Origin: Anthoceros angustus
Lineage: Eukaryota > Streptophyta > Anthocerotopsida > Anthocerotales > Anthocerotaceae
Length of the DNA stretch: 64,000 bases
Direction of reading: 5' to 3'
Assembly: GCA_010909165.1 (NCBI GenBank)
Contig: MU008164.1
Span: forward strand, 1,880,001-1,944,000
Shown: in pieces, positions 35,813 through 46,049 of the stretch
Position numbering within the stretch: the stretch's first letter is position 1
Layout of the letters: the number at the start of each line of letters is the position of its first letter
Made by a program: the position numbers and the translations under genes
The notes under the pieces: generated by a model
The model's input: only the letters and a program-made list of their open reading frames with translations
What the model was told of the DNA's origin: nothing
Databases searched by the model: none

Positions 35813-36975
35813 ACATGGATTGGAGAGCATGCAACTACGAGTGGTATGGCGATAGATCGGGGCCTTGGTGGAATAGCTAGGCGTGGTCGACATGCGCATG
35901 TAGGACATGAAGGCGTGAGCGATGGCGATGTGTGCATGGCTACAGTCAAGGAGAAGGAAGGGTAATGTGCGGTGAAGGGCACGAAAAGATGGAAGGAACC
36001 ATAGCATGTCCCGAGGGGAAGGGAAGGGAAGGTGGAACGAGGAGGGCATCACACTCAAGTGATGTCGGAGGCGGGCTGTGGAGCAAGCGGTGGTGACGTT
36101 GCACAAGCACGGTGGTGTGTGGCCAACCCGCGGCGCAACCCATTTCGACTTGCAAAGCACGAGCATGGGACCAATCCATTTGGTCCCATGGGAGCAAAAG
36201 AGTTCGAGAGAAGGTATGTTCAGCGGTGGGGAGGAGGAGCGCAAGAGAGTTGAAATGGGCTGCGAAACATGGATTGGAGAGCATGCGAACTCGGAGTGGT
36301 ATGGCGATAGATCGGGGCCTTGGTTGAATAGCTGTGGTCAAAAGTGCGCATGTAGGACATGAAGGCGTGAGCGATGGCGATGTGTGCATGGCTGGTCGAG
36401 AAGGAAGGAAAATAATGTGCGGTGAAGGGCACGAAAAGATGGAAGGAACCATAGCATGTCCCGAGGGGAAGGGAAGGGAAGGTGGAACGAGGAGGGCATC
36501 ACACTCAAGTGATGTCGGAGGCGGGCTGTGGAGCAAGCGGTGGTGGCGTTGCACAAGCACGGTGGTGTGTGGCCAACCCGCGGCGCAACCCATTTCGACT
36601 TGCAAAGCACGAGCATGGGACCAATCCATTTGGTCCCATGGGAGCAAAAGAGTTCGAGAGAAGGTATGTTCAGCGGTGGGGAGGAGCGCAAGAGAGAGTT
36701 GAAATGGGCTGCGAAACATGGATTGGAGAGCATGCGAACTCGGAGTGGTATGGCGATAGATCGGGGCCTTGGTTGAATAGCTGTGGTCAAAAGTGCGCAT
36801 GTAGGACATGAAGGCGTGAGCGATGGCGATGTGTGCATGGCTGGTCGAGAAGGAAGGAAAATAATGTGCGGTGAAGGGCACGAAAAGATGGAAGGAACCA
36901 TAGCATGTCCCGAGGGGAAGGGAAGGGAAGGTGGAACGAGGAGGGCATCACACTCAAGTGATGTCGGAGGCGGTG
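35609..36975. repeat. 450-bp tandem repeat (three units)
   Basis: GAGGCGGGCTGTGGAGCAAG marks unit starts at about 36,067 and 36,517, with a variant at 35,609. The final boundary GATGTCGGAGGCGG is near 36,960. Units 2 and 3 are almost identical; unit 1 differs more at its end. Each encodes the same AKHEHGTNPFGPMGAKEFER segment. Confidence 0.85.
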
Positions 36976-36979
36976 GGGA

Positions 36980-38280
36980 TGGTGTGGAAGGTGGAGGTGA
37001 GTGCGTTGCCACCCACAAGGCGAATCACAAGATCTCTCAAAAGTGTGAGTTTGGTGGCAATGGCGGATGAATTGAATGGTCCTTTTGCCTAACGTAACAT
37101 AGTGCACGGTGGTTATGCAGCCTATGGGGCCAGGAGTGCAAGGCCTGAGCGTGGAGGTTAGTGGCTCGAATGCCGCCAAAAGGGTCGACATGAGCGGAGA
37201 AAACGGCGGAGGTGCTAGGCCAAAAGGGTCGCAAACGACGGCTTGAAGATGCAGAGGAGTCGACTCGATGACGTCAAGAGTCAGAGTGCCGCCGCCATGT
37301 GGTATGTGCAAGTCCATGTCCGCAATAAGCCCGGATTGATTGAGTGGGACGGTAGATATTGATGCGTTCCTACCTTCCAGTGTGCAGCTTGGAGCAAACG
37401 GCAAATGGAACACGCACCGGGCGAGCGCATCAAGGGGGCATCCACAACCGCCATCGCAGGTATCGTGGTTGGTGGAGGTGGAGTGCTTGTGGTCGCGAAT
37501 GAACTTGCACGCGAGTTATTTTGTCGAGGACGGGCGATGGTCGATCACGAGGAAGGGAGATCGAGCACCGGCACAACTGTAGAGCGGTCATTCCATATTT
37601 CTGTGTAGCGTTTACAGTGGCATTCGATAAGTTTAGCAAGCTGTGGAATGAAACTCGAAAACAATGGCATATGTGCTGCAAGCCGCACATGTTCGTATAA
37701 GAAGCGAAAGTCTGGATTGGGAAAGTCTAGATTGGGGAAAACGCACAAAGGGGGCGTTTGAAGAAACGTAATGCGCATGTGTCGCATTTGGTGGTAAATG
37801 TGATGAGGTACATATTAATGTATGAGGTGTATACTTATAACTATGCCATGGGTAGATATCTGTGAATTTGTACCTATACATAAAGAGTATGTATTCATTA
37901 TATACATATATATATATACGTATTTCAGTCACATATATAGGATTATACATAACAAGTCGGCCTGTCAATCGTATATATAGATAGACATATAAATAATGTA
38001 GAATCCTACTATACATGGTTAGGTTATAGCAAGGGTTTCATTGTACATGGGGCTTGAAAACAAAAACCAGGTGTGGACACAAGGGTGCATTGAAGAGGGA
38101 AGGTACATTAACCATAAATGCATGGCTATGCAAAGGAGGTAAGATGGAAAGAGAATGACATGCCATATGAGAAGCAAGAGGGAAGAATAAAATACCGGTG
38201 GGAGAGGGGAGCTCATTGTCACAAACATATTGCAACACAAAGAGGGAAACAATAAAGAAATGGGTGTCATCGAGCATTAA
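36980..38280. other. CACTA right interior, no gene
   Basis: GC-moderate then AT-rich sequence; 37,780-38,030 has TATA/ATAC microsatellite-like runs. Nothing codable is recognised. Confidence 0.4.
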
Positions 38281-38731
38281 CTAGAGTGTGATGAAAGGAG
38301 ACCAGAGCATGTTGTTAAGATGGTAAGAGAAAGTGGAGAAAATCACAAACTTAACACCAAACCAACAAACTTCATGATAAGCTCTTAATGGCGGGTGTAA
38401 GGTGGAGACCACTTGCATGTTGTTAAGATGGTGAGAGAAGGTGGAGGAAAATCACAAACTTAACACCAAGCCACCTAACTTTTGAGTGTTCCACATGGAA
38501 AGTGTTACATGAAATTGCAACAAAGGACTATAACATAAGCAAGTTTTCATTGTATATGTTTGAAATCATAAACAATGCTAGCGAGGGAGGTTGTACTTAG
38601 GAGGAGGTGATGAGAGAGAGCCATGTTCATGTTAAGATGGTGACATGAGAAGAAAATAGTGTCAATCTTAATACCAAGCCTAAATAGCATGTTGCAATTT
38701 GGAAGTGTTACATGAAATTGCAATAAGGATC
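38281..38731 (-). repeat. CACTA right subterminal repeats
   Basis: A unit with GTTAAGATGGT(G/A)AGAGA and CACAAACTTAACACCAA occurs around 38,310 and 38,415, with a degenerate copy near 38,630. AAGTGTTACATGAAATTGCA occurs at about 38,500 and 38,705, the inverse of the TGTAACACTT motifs at the left end. Confidence 0.75.
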
Positions 38732-38759
38732 GTAACATAGGCTGCCTTTTCTAGTAGGG
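38732..38759 (-). repeat. CACTA right TIR (28 bp)
   Basis: Perfect reverse complement of 17,390-17,417. Followed by AGA (38,760-38,762), the second copy of the target duplication. Confidence 0.92.
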
Positions 38760-38762
38760 AGA

Positions 38763-38976
38763 TTGAGCAACACGGTAGGGCAGCCAAGTGAGGCGTATGG
38801 AGATAACCGGCTGGGCTTGCCCGCTGCTCGGCAGTGTGCCGGCCTCGGTCCGGCTTGATGTGTAAGAGAGAGAGCCGCACGGACGGGGCTCAACGGTCGA
38901 GGTCTGTCGTCCTTTGCCATCAATCGTTTGTGAAGAATAGGCGACGGCGGGAAGGATGGCATGACATCCTTCCCAG
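38763..38976 (-). repeat. MULE right terminal inverted repeat
   Basis: Reverse complement aligns to 11,721-11,955. It is cut at its inner side by the CACTA insertion. The tip has a small foldback at 38,949-38,974: GGGAAGGATG / CATCCTTCCC arms with a six-base loop, absent from the left TIR. Confidence 0.88.
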
Positions 38977-39240
38977 ATGAGGATGATGTTTGAATGAACT
39001 CATGTCTGGACGAGGTGCCATCCAAGCTCTTGACTGACTGACTGACTGAAGGATGCTTAACTGTGATGTTGCAATGAACATGTCAATCCTATGTCGGAGG
39101 AGGACTGATCTGTCACTTCCCCATTCTTTCTTTCAGTTGTGGTGATGTACTTTCATTGACACAGGATTGATCCCGACTCCGGAGCGTGAGTGGTTGCCCT
39201 GTGTGGACTACGGACTTCCCTTGGGGGTTAAGAAATAACT
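38977..39240. other. Spacer between the MULE and the GC-rich block
   Basis: Contains a GACT microsatellite at 39,031-39,049. No gene seen. Confidence 0.5.
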
Positions 39241-39749
39241 AGGGTTTTGTTTTTTCAGAGGAGCGAGGACAAAATAAGACTAAAAGGAGGAATAAGCACG
39301 GATAGCACTGGATCGCACCGGAGTATACTCCGGACCGCACGGAGGCGTAAGGTCGAGAATAAGCCATGCGGACCTACTATGGCGGTGCATCGACCACGCC
39401 GGGTAACGGATAAGTCCGGACCCACCCAGTCCAAGGTGATAAGTACGCCAGGAAAGTAACTTAGAGTTGAGCCGTGAGGACGGACTAGGCGGCGCCACGT
39501 GGATGGCCCCGAGTGGAGGTCGGCATGCACCGCCAGACTGACCTACTATGGCGGGCGTAAGGCCGAGTAAGCGGTATTCACGCCCGCGACCGCGAGGCGA
39601 AGGCCGCAGTACGCGCGCGAAGGCCGCAGTAAGGAGGCGTAAGGTCGAGAATAAGCCATGCACTCGCGCTACGGACAGGAAGAGGCGCCTTCCCGCCGTT
39701 ACTCCGGCGCGTCAAGGGGAAGGTCACGCACCGAGACACCGCAGCCTCT

Positions 39750-42550
39750 GCGCCCGCAACCCGGCTCGGCGCTTATCTCTTTGAGCACCCCAAGACCTTC
39801 GAGCGTAGTTCACCGCCGGGTTGGAGGAGCGAACGCGCGAGGAGGGCGATCGTGCTGAACTCCGGCCAGCCATGCGACAAGGGAGAAAGGCGATGGCACC
39901 CAAAAGCTCGCGAAGTTTGGGAGCCATGGAACCTCGTGGAGCGCAACATTGTGACCCGCGCTATCCGGACTTTGGGCCCCGGCCGGAGGAAGCGGAGAAT
40001 TAGTGGAGGAGTGGCACCGGATGCGCTCCAGACGGTCCGACGCTCGGGCCACCGTCCGGAGTTCGCCCAAGATGTTGGCGGCGGTCAACAAGGAGGTGCG
40101 GTCCAAGAACCTCCGGGAGGACCCGAGGCGATGGACCTTGGAGGTCCTGAGGGCGGCCTACAACCGCCCAAAGGAGGAAGAAGGGGGAGTGGTGCCGGAG
40201 CCCCTCAAGGCGAAGGGGAAGATAGGGCCGGCAACAGCGGCGATGCTGAGGCCTGGGACGCAGAGGACCACCAACGGATGGTTGATATCCGACCTGCTGG
40301 ACAGTCGAGTAAGGGCGGTAGCCCGGATCATTGTCCATTGGAACCTGCTCACCAAGGTGGATCACCTTGGTGATAACTGCTATTCTCGCATGCGCTGGGG
40401 AAGAGGGCGGACTGGGAAGGATTATCTTCGCCTGCTTAGTCGAGGCCCCGCAAGCTCGTGACCGAGAAGCCTCGCCATTCTGGCCCCCATACCCGATCCA
40501 TGTATGGGGACATTTCGAGCCTCAAGGAGGGAGAGCTTGAGCGGCGCCCGGAAAGGACCGGAGGCCCCGCCGGAAGTGGAGCGGCAAGGGCGCCCGAGGT
40601 GGAGGCCGACCTCAAGGCCAAACGGACCCGGAGGAGGACGATCGAGGGAATTCCTGACTCCATACGTGAACGGACCCCTCACCACCTGTGGAAGTATGGG
40701 AGAAATTCGCCTCCTCCTCCCGGTGCCCCAACCGAGCAAGCAGGAGGCGGCCCCGACCCAATAGCCCCGCCACCACCACAACCATGGAGCCCCACGACTG
40801 TGAGGGAACCAAGAGACGCAAGACAACTAACGCGACCTCGACGGTGCCAAGATTCTTACCCCGCCACCTGAGTGGCAAGAAGGAGGAAGCAAGGAGGGCG
40901 AAGGGACGCCGCCTGTGGAGCAGGAGGACACCGGCAGCAGCCTGCACTGAGCCGGGTCCTGCCGATGTGAAGGGCAAAAGGGCTTGCTCCGGACCCCTCA
41001 CCTCCTCCGAGCCCTGTGAAAAAGGGCGAGAAGGAGCTCGCGCCAAAAGGGCCAAGGAGGGTGAAGCCCGAGTCAAGACTCGTGACCTAAGGGTCCCGAT
41101 TAGGTCCGAGAACCCACCGACTTACTCCGGCGGCGAAGGAAGGTCATTCATTGCGACCTCGAGACAATTCTCGCAGTCTCTTGCGCTCCGCAACCCGGCT
41201 CTCTGGCGCTATCTCTTTGAGCGCCCCAGCACCTTCGAGCGTAGTTCACTGTCGGGGTTGGAGAAGCGAACGCGCGAGGAGGGCGCATCGTGCCAGTGAA
41301 CTCCGGTCAGCAGCTACAGCGACAAGGGGAGACGAAGGCGATGGCACCCAAAAAGCCTGCGGAAGTTTGGGAGCCATGGAACCTCGTGGAGCGCAACATT
41401 GTGACCCGGCGCTATCCGGACTTTGGGCCCTGGCTGGAGGCGGGAGGCGGTTGGAGGAGTGGCACTGGATGCGTTCGGCGAGTGCGGGCGTTCGGCGTCA
41501 CTCAGTCGGGAGTTCGCCGGAAGATGTTGGCGGTCAACAAGGAGGTGCGGTCAAGAACCTCGGGAGGACCAGGCGATGGACCTTGGAGGTCTGAGGCGGC
41601 CTACAACCGCCCAAAGGAGGAAGAAGGGGAGTGGTGCGGGCCCCTCAAGGCGAAGGGAAGATAGGGCCGACAACGGCAGCGATCTTTGAGGCACAGGGGC
41701 CGAGGACCACCAGCGGATGGTTGATATCCGACTGCGGTCGAGTAAGGGCGGTAGCCGGATCATTGTCCATTGGAACACTGCTCACCAAGGTGGATCACCT
41801 TGGTGATAACTGTTAGTATTCACATGCGCTGCGGGGAAGAGGGCGGACGGGAAGGATTATCTTCGCCGGTTTAGTCGAGGCCCCGCAAGCTCGGGGCGAA
41901 GCCTCGCCATCAGGCATCCCCATACGATCCATGTATGGGGACATTTCGAGCTCCTCAAGGAGGGAGGCGGAGGCGGAGGCTCGGTGAAGGTGGCCAAGGA
42001 GGCGGAAGAGGCGCCCGAGGTGGAGGCCGACAAGGCCAAGCGGACCGGAGGAGGCGGCGGGAGGTCCGGACTCCATCGTGGAGCGGACCCCTCACCACCC
42101 GAAGTATGGGAGAAATTCCGCTTCCCTCCTCACAGTGAGGCGGCCGGTCTGGCGAGGCGGCCCCGACCCAATAGCCCGCCACCGGCCACAACCACGGCCG
42201 AGCCCCTCAAGGCCAAGCGGACCGGAGGAGGCGGAGAAGGAGCTCGCCAAAAGGGCCAAGGAGGTGCGGTCCAAGAACCTCCGGGAGGCGGAGGCGGCCT
42301 ACAACCGCCCAAAGGAGGAAGAAGGGGAGGCGAGGAAGCGGTAAGGAGGCGAAGGAGGGAGGCGAGAGGACAGCGGCCCGCCGGAAGATGTTGGCGGGCG
42401 GGAAGGGCAAAAGGGCTTGCTCCGGACCCCTCACCTCCTCCGAGCCCAGGAGAAAAGAGGCGGAGAAGGAGCTCGCGGCCAAAAGGGCCAAGGAGGGTGA
42501 AGCTCGGGGCTCGGCCTCGGGACCTAAGGGTCTGATTAGGTCCGAGAACC
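39750..42550 (+). repeat. Direct duplication of a ~1.4-kb gag-like segment
   Basis: Copy 1 is about 39,750-41,145 and copy 2 about 41,180-42,550. Shared blocks include GAGCCATGGAACCTCGTGGA (39,921; 41,370), CACCAAGGTGGATCACCTTG (40,350; 41,781) and GGCAAAAGGGCTTGCTCCGG (40,973; 42,408). Copy 1 best preserves an open frame (40,003-40,461) with KMLAAVNKEVRSKNLREDPR and TTNGWLISDLLDSRVRAVAR. The latter loosely recalls the 'R..LL..I..G..INVG..I' pattern of the putative plant transposon protein domain. Copy 2 has many short deletions. Confidence 0.65.
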
Positions 42551-43094
42551 CAGTCGGACTTACTCGGGCAGTATGGAGGTCCTCGATCACGAAATGCCGC
42601 CCCACTACGGACTTTGTGGGAGCCTCACTGCGGCCGTGGAAGAAACACGGCGGTCCTGCCATATTATGGACGGTATGCTTTGGGGTCTCATGGATGGCCG
42701 AGAAGACCTGTGGAGGTAGAAGCCACCCGAGGCGCATGGTACTCCTCCGTGAGCAGCTGAGGGGCCCAGAGGCAAGAAGGAAGGCCAAGCTCGGCCGATT
42801 GAGGAAGGGAAACGCCGGAGGCCGAGAGGGAAGTCCGTCCATCCGCAAGGACCGACTAAATTCCTTCACCGGAGGAGCACTGAAGTGCTAAGGAGGCCAA
42901 GCGCTGGCCGAGGACCTCGCAGTGAGGGGGTAGCGCAGCAGAGGTGGAAGAGGCCCGGGCGCAAGCGGAGCGGCTGGACCGCGAGGCGGCCCGACCAGAC
43001 CAGAGCCAAGCCGAGAGGCCTGTGAAGGTGGCCAAGGAGGCGGAAGCCACGGCAAAGGCCGACCGCGATCACTATCGGCGTGATCGAACCGTGG

Positions 43095-43350
43095 AGGGAG
43101 GCGGCCGGGTAGCCACGCCAATCAAGGCCGAGCAGCGGCAAGAGAGCAAGCAGACGAGCCGTGCAGAACACCGAGGCCAAGACCCGGAAATCGGGACCCT
43201 GTGGCGCAGCAGGAGGTAGAAGGGAGGCGGCCGGGTAGCCACGGCCAATCAAGGCCGAGCAGCAAGAGCAAGCACGACGAGCCGCAGAACACCGGAGGCC
43301 AAGACCCGGAAATCGGGACCCTGTGGCGCAGCAGGAGGTAGAAGGGAGGC
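43095..43350. repeat. 125-bp tandem duplication
   Basis: AATCAAGGCCGAGCAG through GGAGGTAGAAGGGAGGCGGC is repeated back to back with small indels. Confidence 0.8.
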
Positions 43351-44869
43351 GGCAGGAGATGGAGGAGGACAAGAAGGACACCTTGGAGTTACAACCCAAG
43401 ACGCGGAGCAAAGCAAGGGGTTCTCAACGAGAATCCAAGACTTCGAGCTGAGATAGAGCGCCCACCGCCTCAAGATGGAGCAGGAGGCGGAGCAAGCGAC
43501 CACCAGCCTGTGAAGTTCGCGACAAGGAGATGGAGGATCTCCTGACTCACCGGAGGTGGAGCAAAGAAGGCAGGAGATGGAAGACCGCAAGGAGACCTTG
43601 AGTCAGCCCAAACTACCATTGAGAGGAATGGTAGTCTCAGGATATGGTCGCGAACGCGAACGGAAATAGAGCGGCCCGCCTGCTGGACGGAGCGACGGCG
43701 ATGGAACAGGAGCAGGACGCCGCCGAGATGGAGAAGGCCTGGCGAAGCCCGCACCGCAAAGTTGCCCGACCGTCTGGAGAGGGAGATGGCGAGTAATGGA
43801 CAGAGAGGCAAGAGCACCGGAAGGCATAAGAAGCCGCCGGTCCAGCTTGAGGAAGGCGAAGGGGAACGCGCGCTATGGCCGGTAAGCCGGGCAGAGGAAG
43901 GAAGCGGGGAGTTGGAGCAGTGGAGCAAAGCAAGGGAGGTGACCGAGGCGCATGGTACTCCTCCGTGAAGCAGCCCGCCTATCAAACTGGCGGGAGGTGG
44001 TCCAACAAGCGGCGCTCGGCTCCGGAGCACCTATGGCTAAGGGAGTATCGGTGCCCGCACACGTGGAAGAGGCAATCCAACAAGTGGATTCGGACTTTGC
44101 CTATTACCACGCCGAGCTCCCGGGCAGAGGCCTCACTACCGAATAGACGGACCGGAAGGCCTGAGGGGAAGAAGGGCATGGGGACAAAGACAGGGACTCT
44201 AGGGGCCCCTGCTTGGAGACGACGGCAATGGGGAGAAGAGCCTCAAGAGGAGCGAGACGCAACGGACCCTGTGGTAAGTTCACCGCAACCCGCCTGAGAA
44301 GGGAGGTGACGGCCCAAAGGGGCGCAGAGGAGCCAACCCACCCAAGACAAGGGCCTGGGTAGGGATGAGGACCTAGCAAGACGAGGTCCATGATAAGGGG
44401 TCCGAGCTTGGGGACCGGACTCAGAATAAGTTTGACCCCGAGGTCCGAACCCCAGACGAGGCCGGACCCACCGACCGGACTCAGAAATAAGCCGACCGGA
44501 GTTCAGACTGAGTCGAGACCGACCTCGAGGTCCGGACTCAAGAAGGAGGAGCCCCTTCGACTTACGCTAGGGGAGCAGATAGTGGCCCCACCGAGGGGAC
44601 CCACGGGAGGCTGTGGAGGATGACGTTGTGGTAACGGCCGCCGACCGCCGCCGACCGCCAGAGCCAACCCGGCTGTGATTCCGGAGAGGAGGGTCCGCCT
44701 CGCGGATCATCCGATTGCGCGCCAGAATCGTGACGGAGATTGGACCACCAATCCCAAGGCGGAACCCGGACCTTCCCACCGACGAAGGAGATAGGGGAGG
44801 AATAGGATGGTAGGCGGCGATTAGGTATACCGAAATGGCCATCACCGTAATAGGGGTAATAAAGACGCC

Positions 44870-44910
44870 GACTTGGGCGTAGTATAAGAGGGTCACGCCT
44901 CAATAAATCA
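44870..44910 (+). promoter_or_regulatory. TATA-like and AATAAA signals
   Basis: TAGTATAAGAGG followed about 25 bp later by AATAAA. This spacing is seen at the U3/R border of plant LTRs. No second copy exists in the window, so an LTR is only a possibility. Confidence 0.25.
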
Positions 44911-45544
44911 TCTTTCTTGGTGTTGATGCTGCCTGCGCACCTTTGTGTGTCTTCTGCTAACGTGAGTCCCGAGTCACCGAAAGGTGCACGGCGCCCGGAG
45001 AGATTGATCGTGGTCCCGTGACGGACCTAACGTGTTGTGGTGTGCAGGAGGTGACTGGGACCCGTGCTCGCCCGCAGCCGCGCCCACGAACGGACCGGAA
45101 CGTGTGAGCCGGAGGGACTCCGGGAGGGCGTGCAGAGCCCGGACGGAGAGGCCCGTGGAACGACGGAGGAGGTCCGGACTGTGTAACCCGCGCGTCTTTC
45201 CCTAAGACTGATAAGTGTAGTGTGAGTGGAGAGAGGAACGGACGGAAGGTGTGAGTGACGAACGTGAACGATACGGACGCGAACGGGTCCTTAAACGTTT
45301 GGCCATACCGGGCCTGTGCGGTGATTGTCGCGAGTAGTTAGACGTGAACTGATGAGTGTGTGCGTTGAACCGAACGGACGCAGTACGAGAATCGCCTCGA
45401 ACGCAAACGGAGCTCGCTATTCCCTTGGGAACGGACTCCTTCCTACAACGACACGGGATTGTGCGCGCCCGGCTGGCCGTCACCGAAAGTCGCGCCACAC
45501 CCTGGCCAGGTCAACAACTGGAGCAAAATGTCCAAAGGGCAGTA

Positions 45545-45890
45545 TCTGAGGTTGCAAGTCTCCTCGTAAACCAATGTCGTCCAAAGACAAAAGCATTGTG
45601 GACGCCGTACCAGCAGCATCCAGACTACTCGCACGGCTCCATCCCGTGAGCTGGAGATATCAAAGCTTCGAAAGCAGACAGAACATGGCCAGAAATGCAA
45701 GTGACTTCCTTGTCATGAGCTTTTCCCAGCTCACAAGCTCACCTCCACTTGCTTTCCCAGGGCTTGAATCTCTCCACGATTACATACCCATCGGCGCTTC
45801 CACTTTCAAATTTTGGCTTGCTTAGGGTCAAGGATAGCAATGGCATGATGAGCACCACTCTTGAAGTCCATCCATCTACGCCCTTTCCCT
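45545..45890 (-). pseudogene. ELP2-like WD40 fragment
   Basis: Minus strand, frames joined: HHAIAILDPKQAK, then SGSADGYVIVERF, then AHDKEVTCISGHVLSAFEAL, then SSRDGAVRVVW. These align with the ELP2-like fragments at 5.2-5.7 kb and 51.3-51.5 kb. The segment between the first two pieces is deleted and stops are present. Confidence 0.55.
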
Positions 45891-46045
45891 TCTTGACAAT
45901 CACACTCCGAAAGGCTCCTGGTCCTTTGCGTGTTGTATTTTGCTGTGGTTGTCACCGCTCTCGGTTGTGCTTACCATCACTTGACACCCAACACGTGTTA
46001 ATATGCTTGGCTTCACACGGGATGCACTGGCGGACGCCCAAGTAG
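45865..46045. repeat. ELP2-upstream / F-box flank module fragment
   Basis: Shares GTCCATCNNTNTACGCCCTT and the ATATGCTTGGCTTCA block with copies at 53.7 and 57.2 kb. Confidence 0.55.
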
Positions 46046-46049
46046 AATT

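Larger units (their letters stand above)
17390..38759 (-). mobile_element. CACTA (En/Spm) transposon, 21.4 kb, inserted in the MULE right TIR
   Basis: The left end begins CCCTACTAGAAAAGGCAGCC at 17,390. The right end at 38,759 is its reverse complement, a perfect 28-bp TIR. The flanks are AGA at 17,387-17,389 and AGA at 38,760-38,762, the 3-bp target duplication diagnostic of CACTA elements. Both arms carry dense subterminal repeats of TGTAACAC(TT) and its complement. The minus-strand gene order transposase-associated / TNP2 / DUF4218 / DUF4216 (28.2 to 23.25 kb) is that of plant CACTA transposases. The tip reads CCCTACTAG rather than CACTACTAG, a variant. Confidence 0.92.
11721..38976 (+). 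mobile_element. Mutator-like element (MULE), interrupted by a CACTA element
   Basis: The outer element of a nested pair. Its ends are inverted repeats of about 240 bp: 11,721-11,960 and, reverse-complemented, 38,976-38,763. They share long exact runs such as CCGTCGCCTATTCTTCACAA and GACCTCGACCGTTGAGCCCC. The end begins GGGAAGGATG, a G-rich tip typical of MULEs. The internal gene is a SWIM-type MULE transposase (12.0-14.46 kb). Removing the 21.4-kb CACTA leaves about 5.9 kb, a normal MULE size. I could not find a convincing 8-10 bp target duplication, so the exact outer base is uncertain by a few positions. Confidence 0.85.
39240..45510 (+). repeat. GC-rich repetitive block, unclassified retroelement-like DNA
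   Basis: Purine-rich plus strand with many shared sub-blocks. The charged, alanine/glutamate/lysine-rich coding potential resembles a retroelement gag or the coiled-coil 'plant transposon protein' found in large non-autonomous retroelements. No reverse transcriptase, integrase or protease motif is visible, and I found no pair of long terminal repeats. Classification is tentative. Confidence 0.5.

Noticed and set aside
36338-37018. Long minus-strand frames over the 450-bp repeat
   Set aside because: The same repeat is open in several frames by composition. The plus-strand reading is consistent with the upstream frame and is preferred.
44380-45200. LTR of a Ty3/gypsy element
   Set aside because: TATA and AATAAA signals are suitably spaced, but no second copy, primer-binding site or polypurine tract could be identified in the window.
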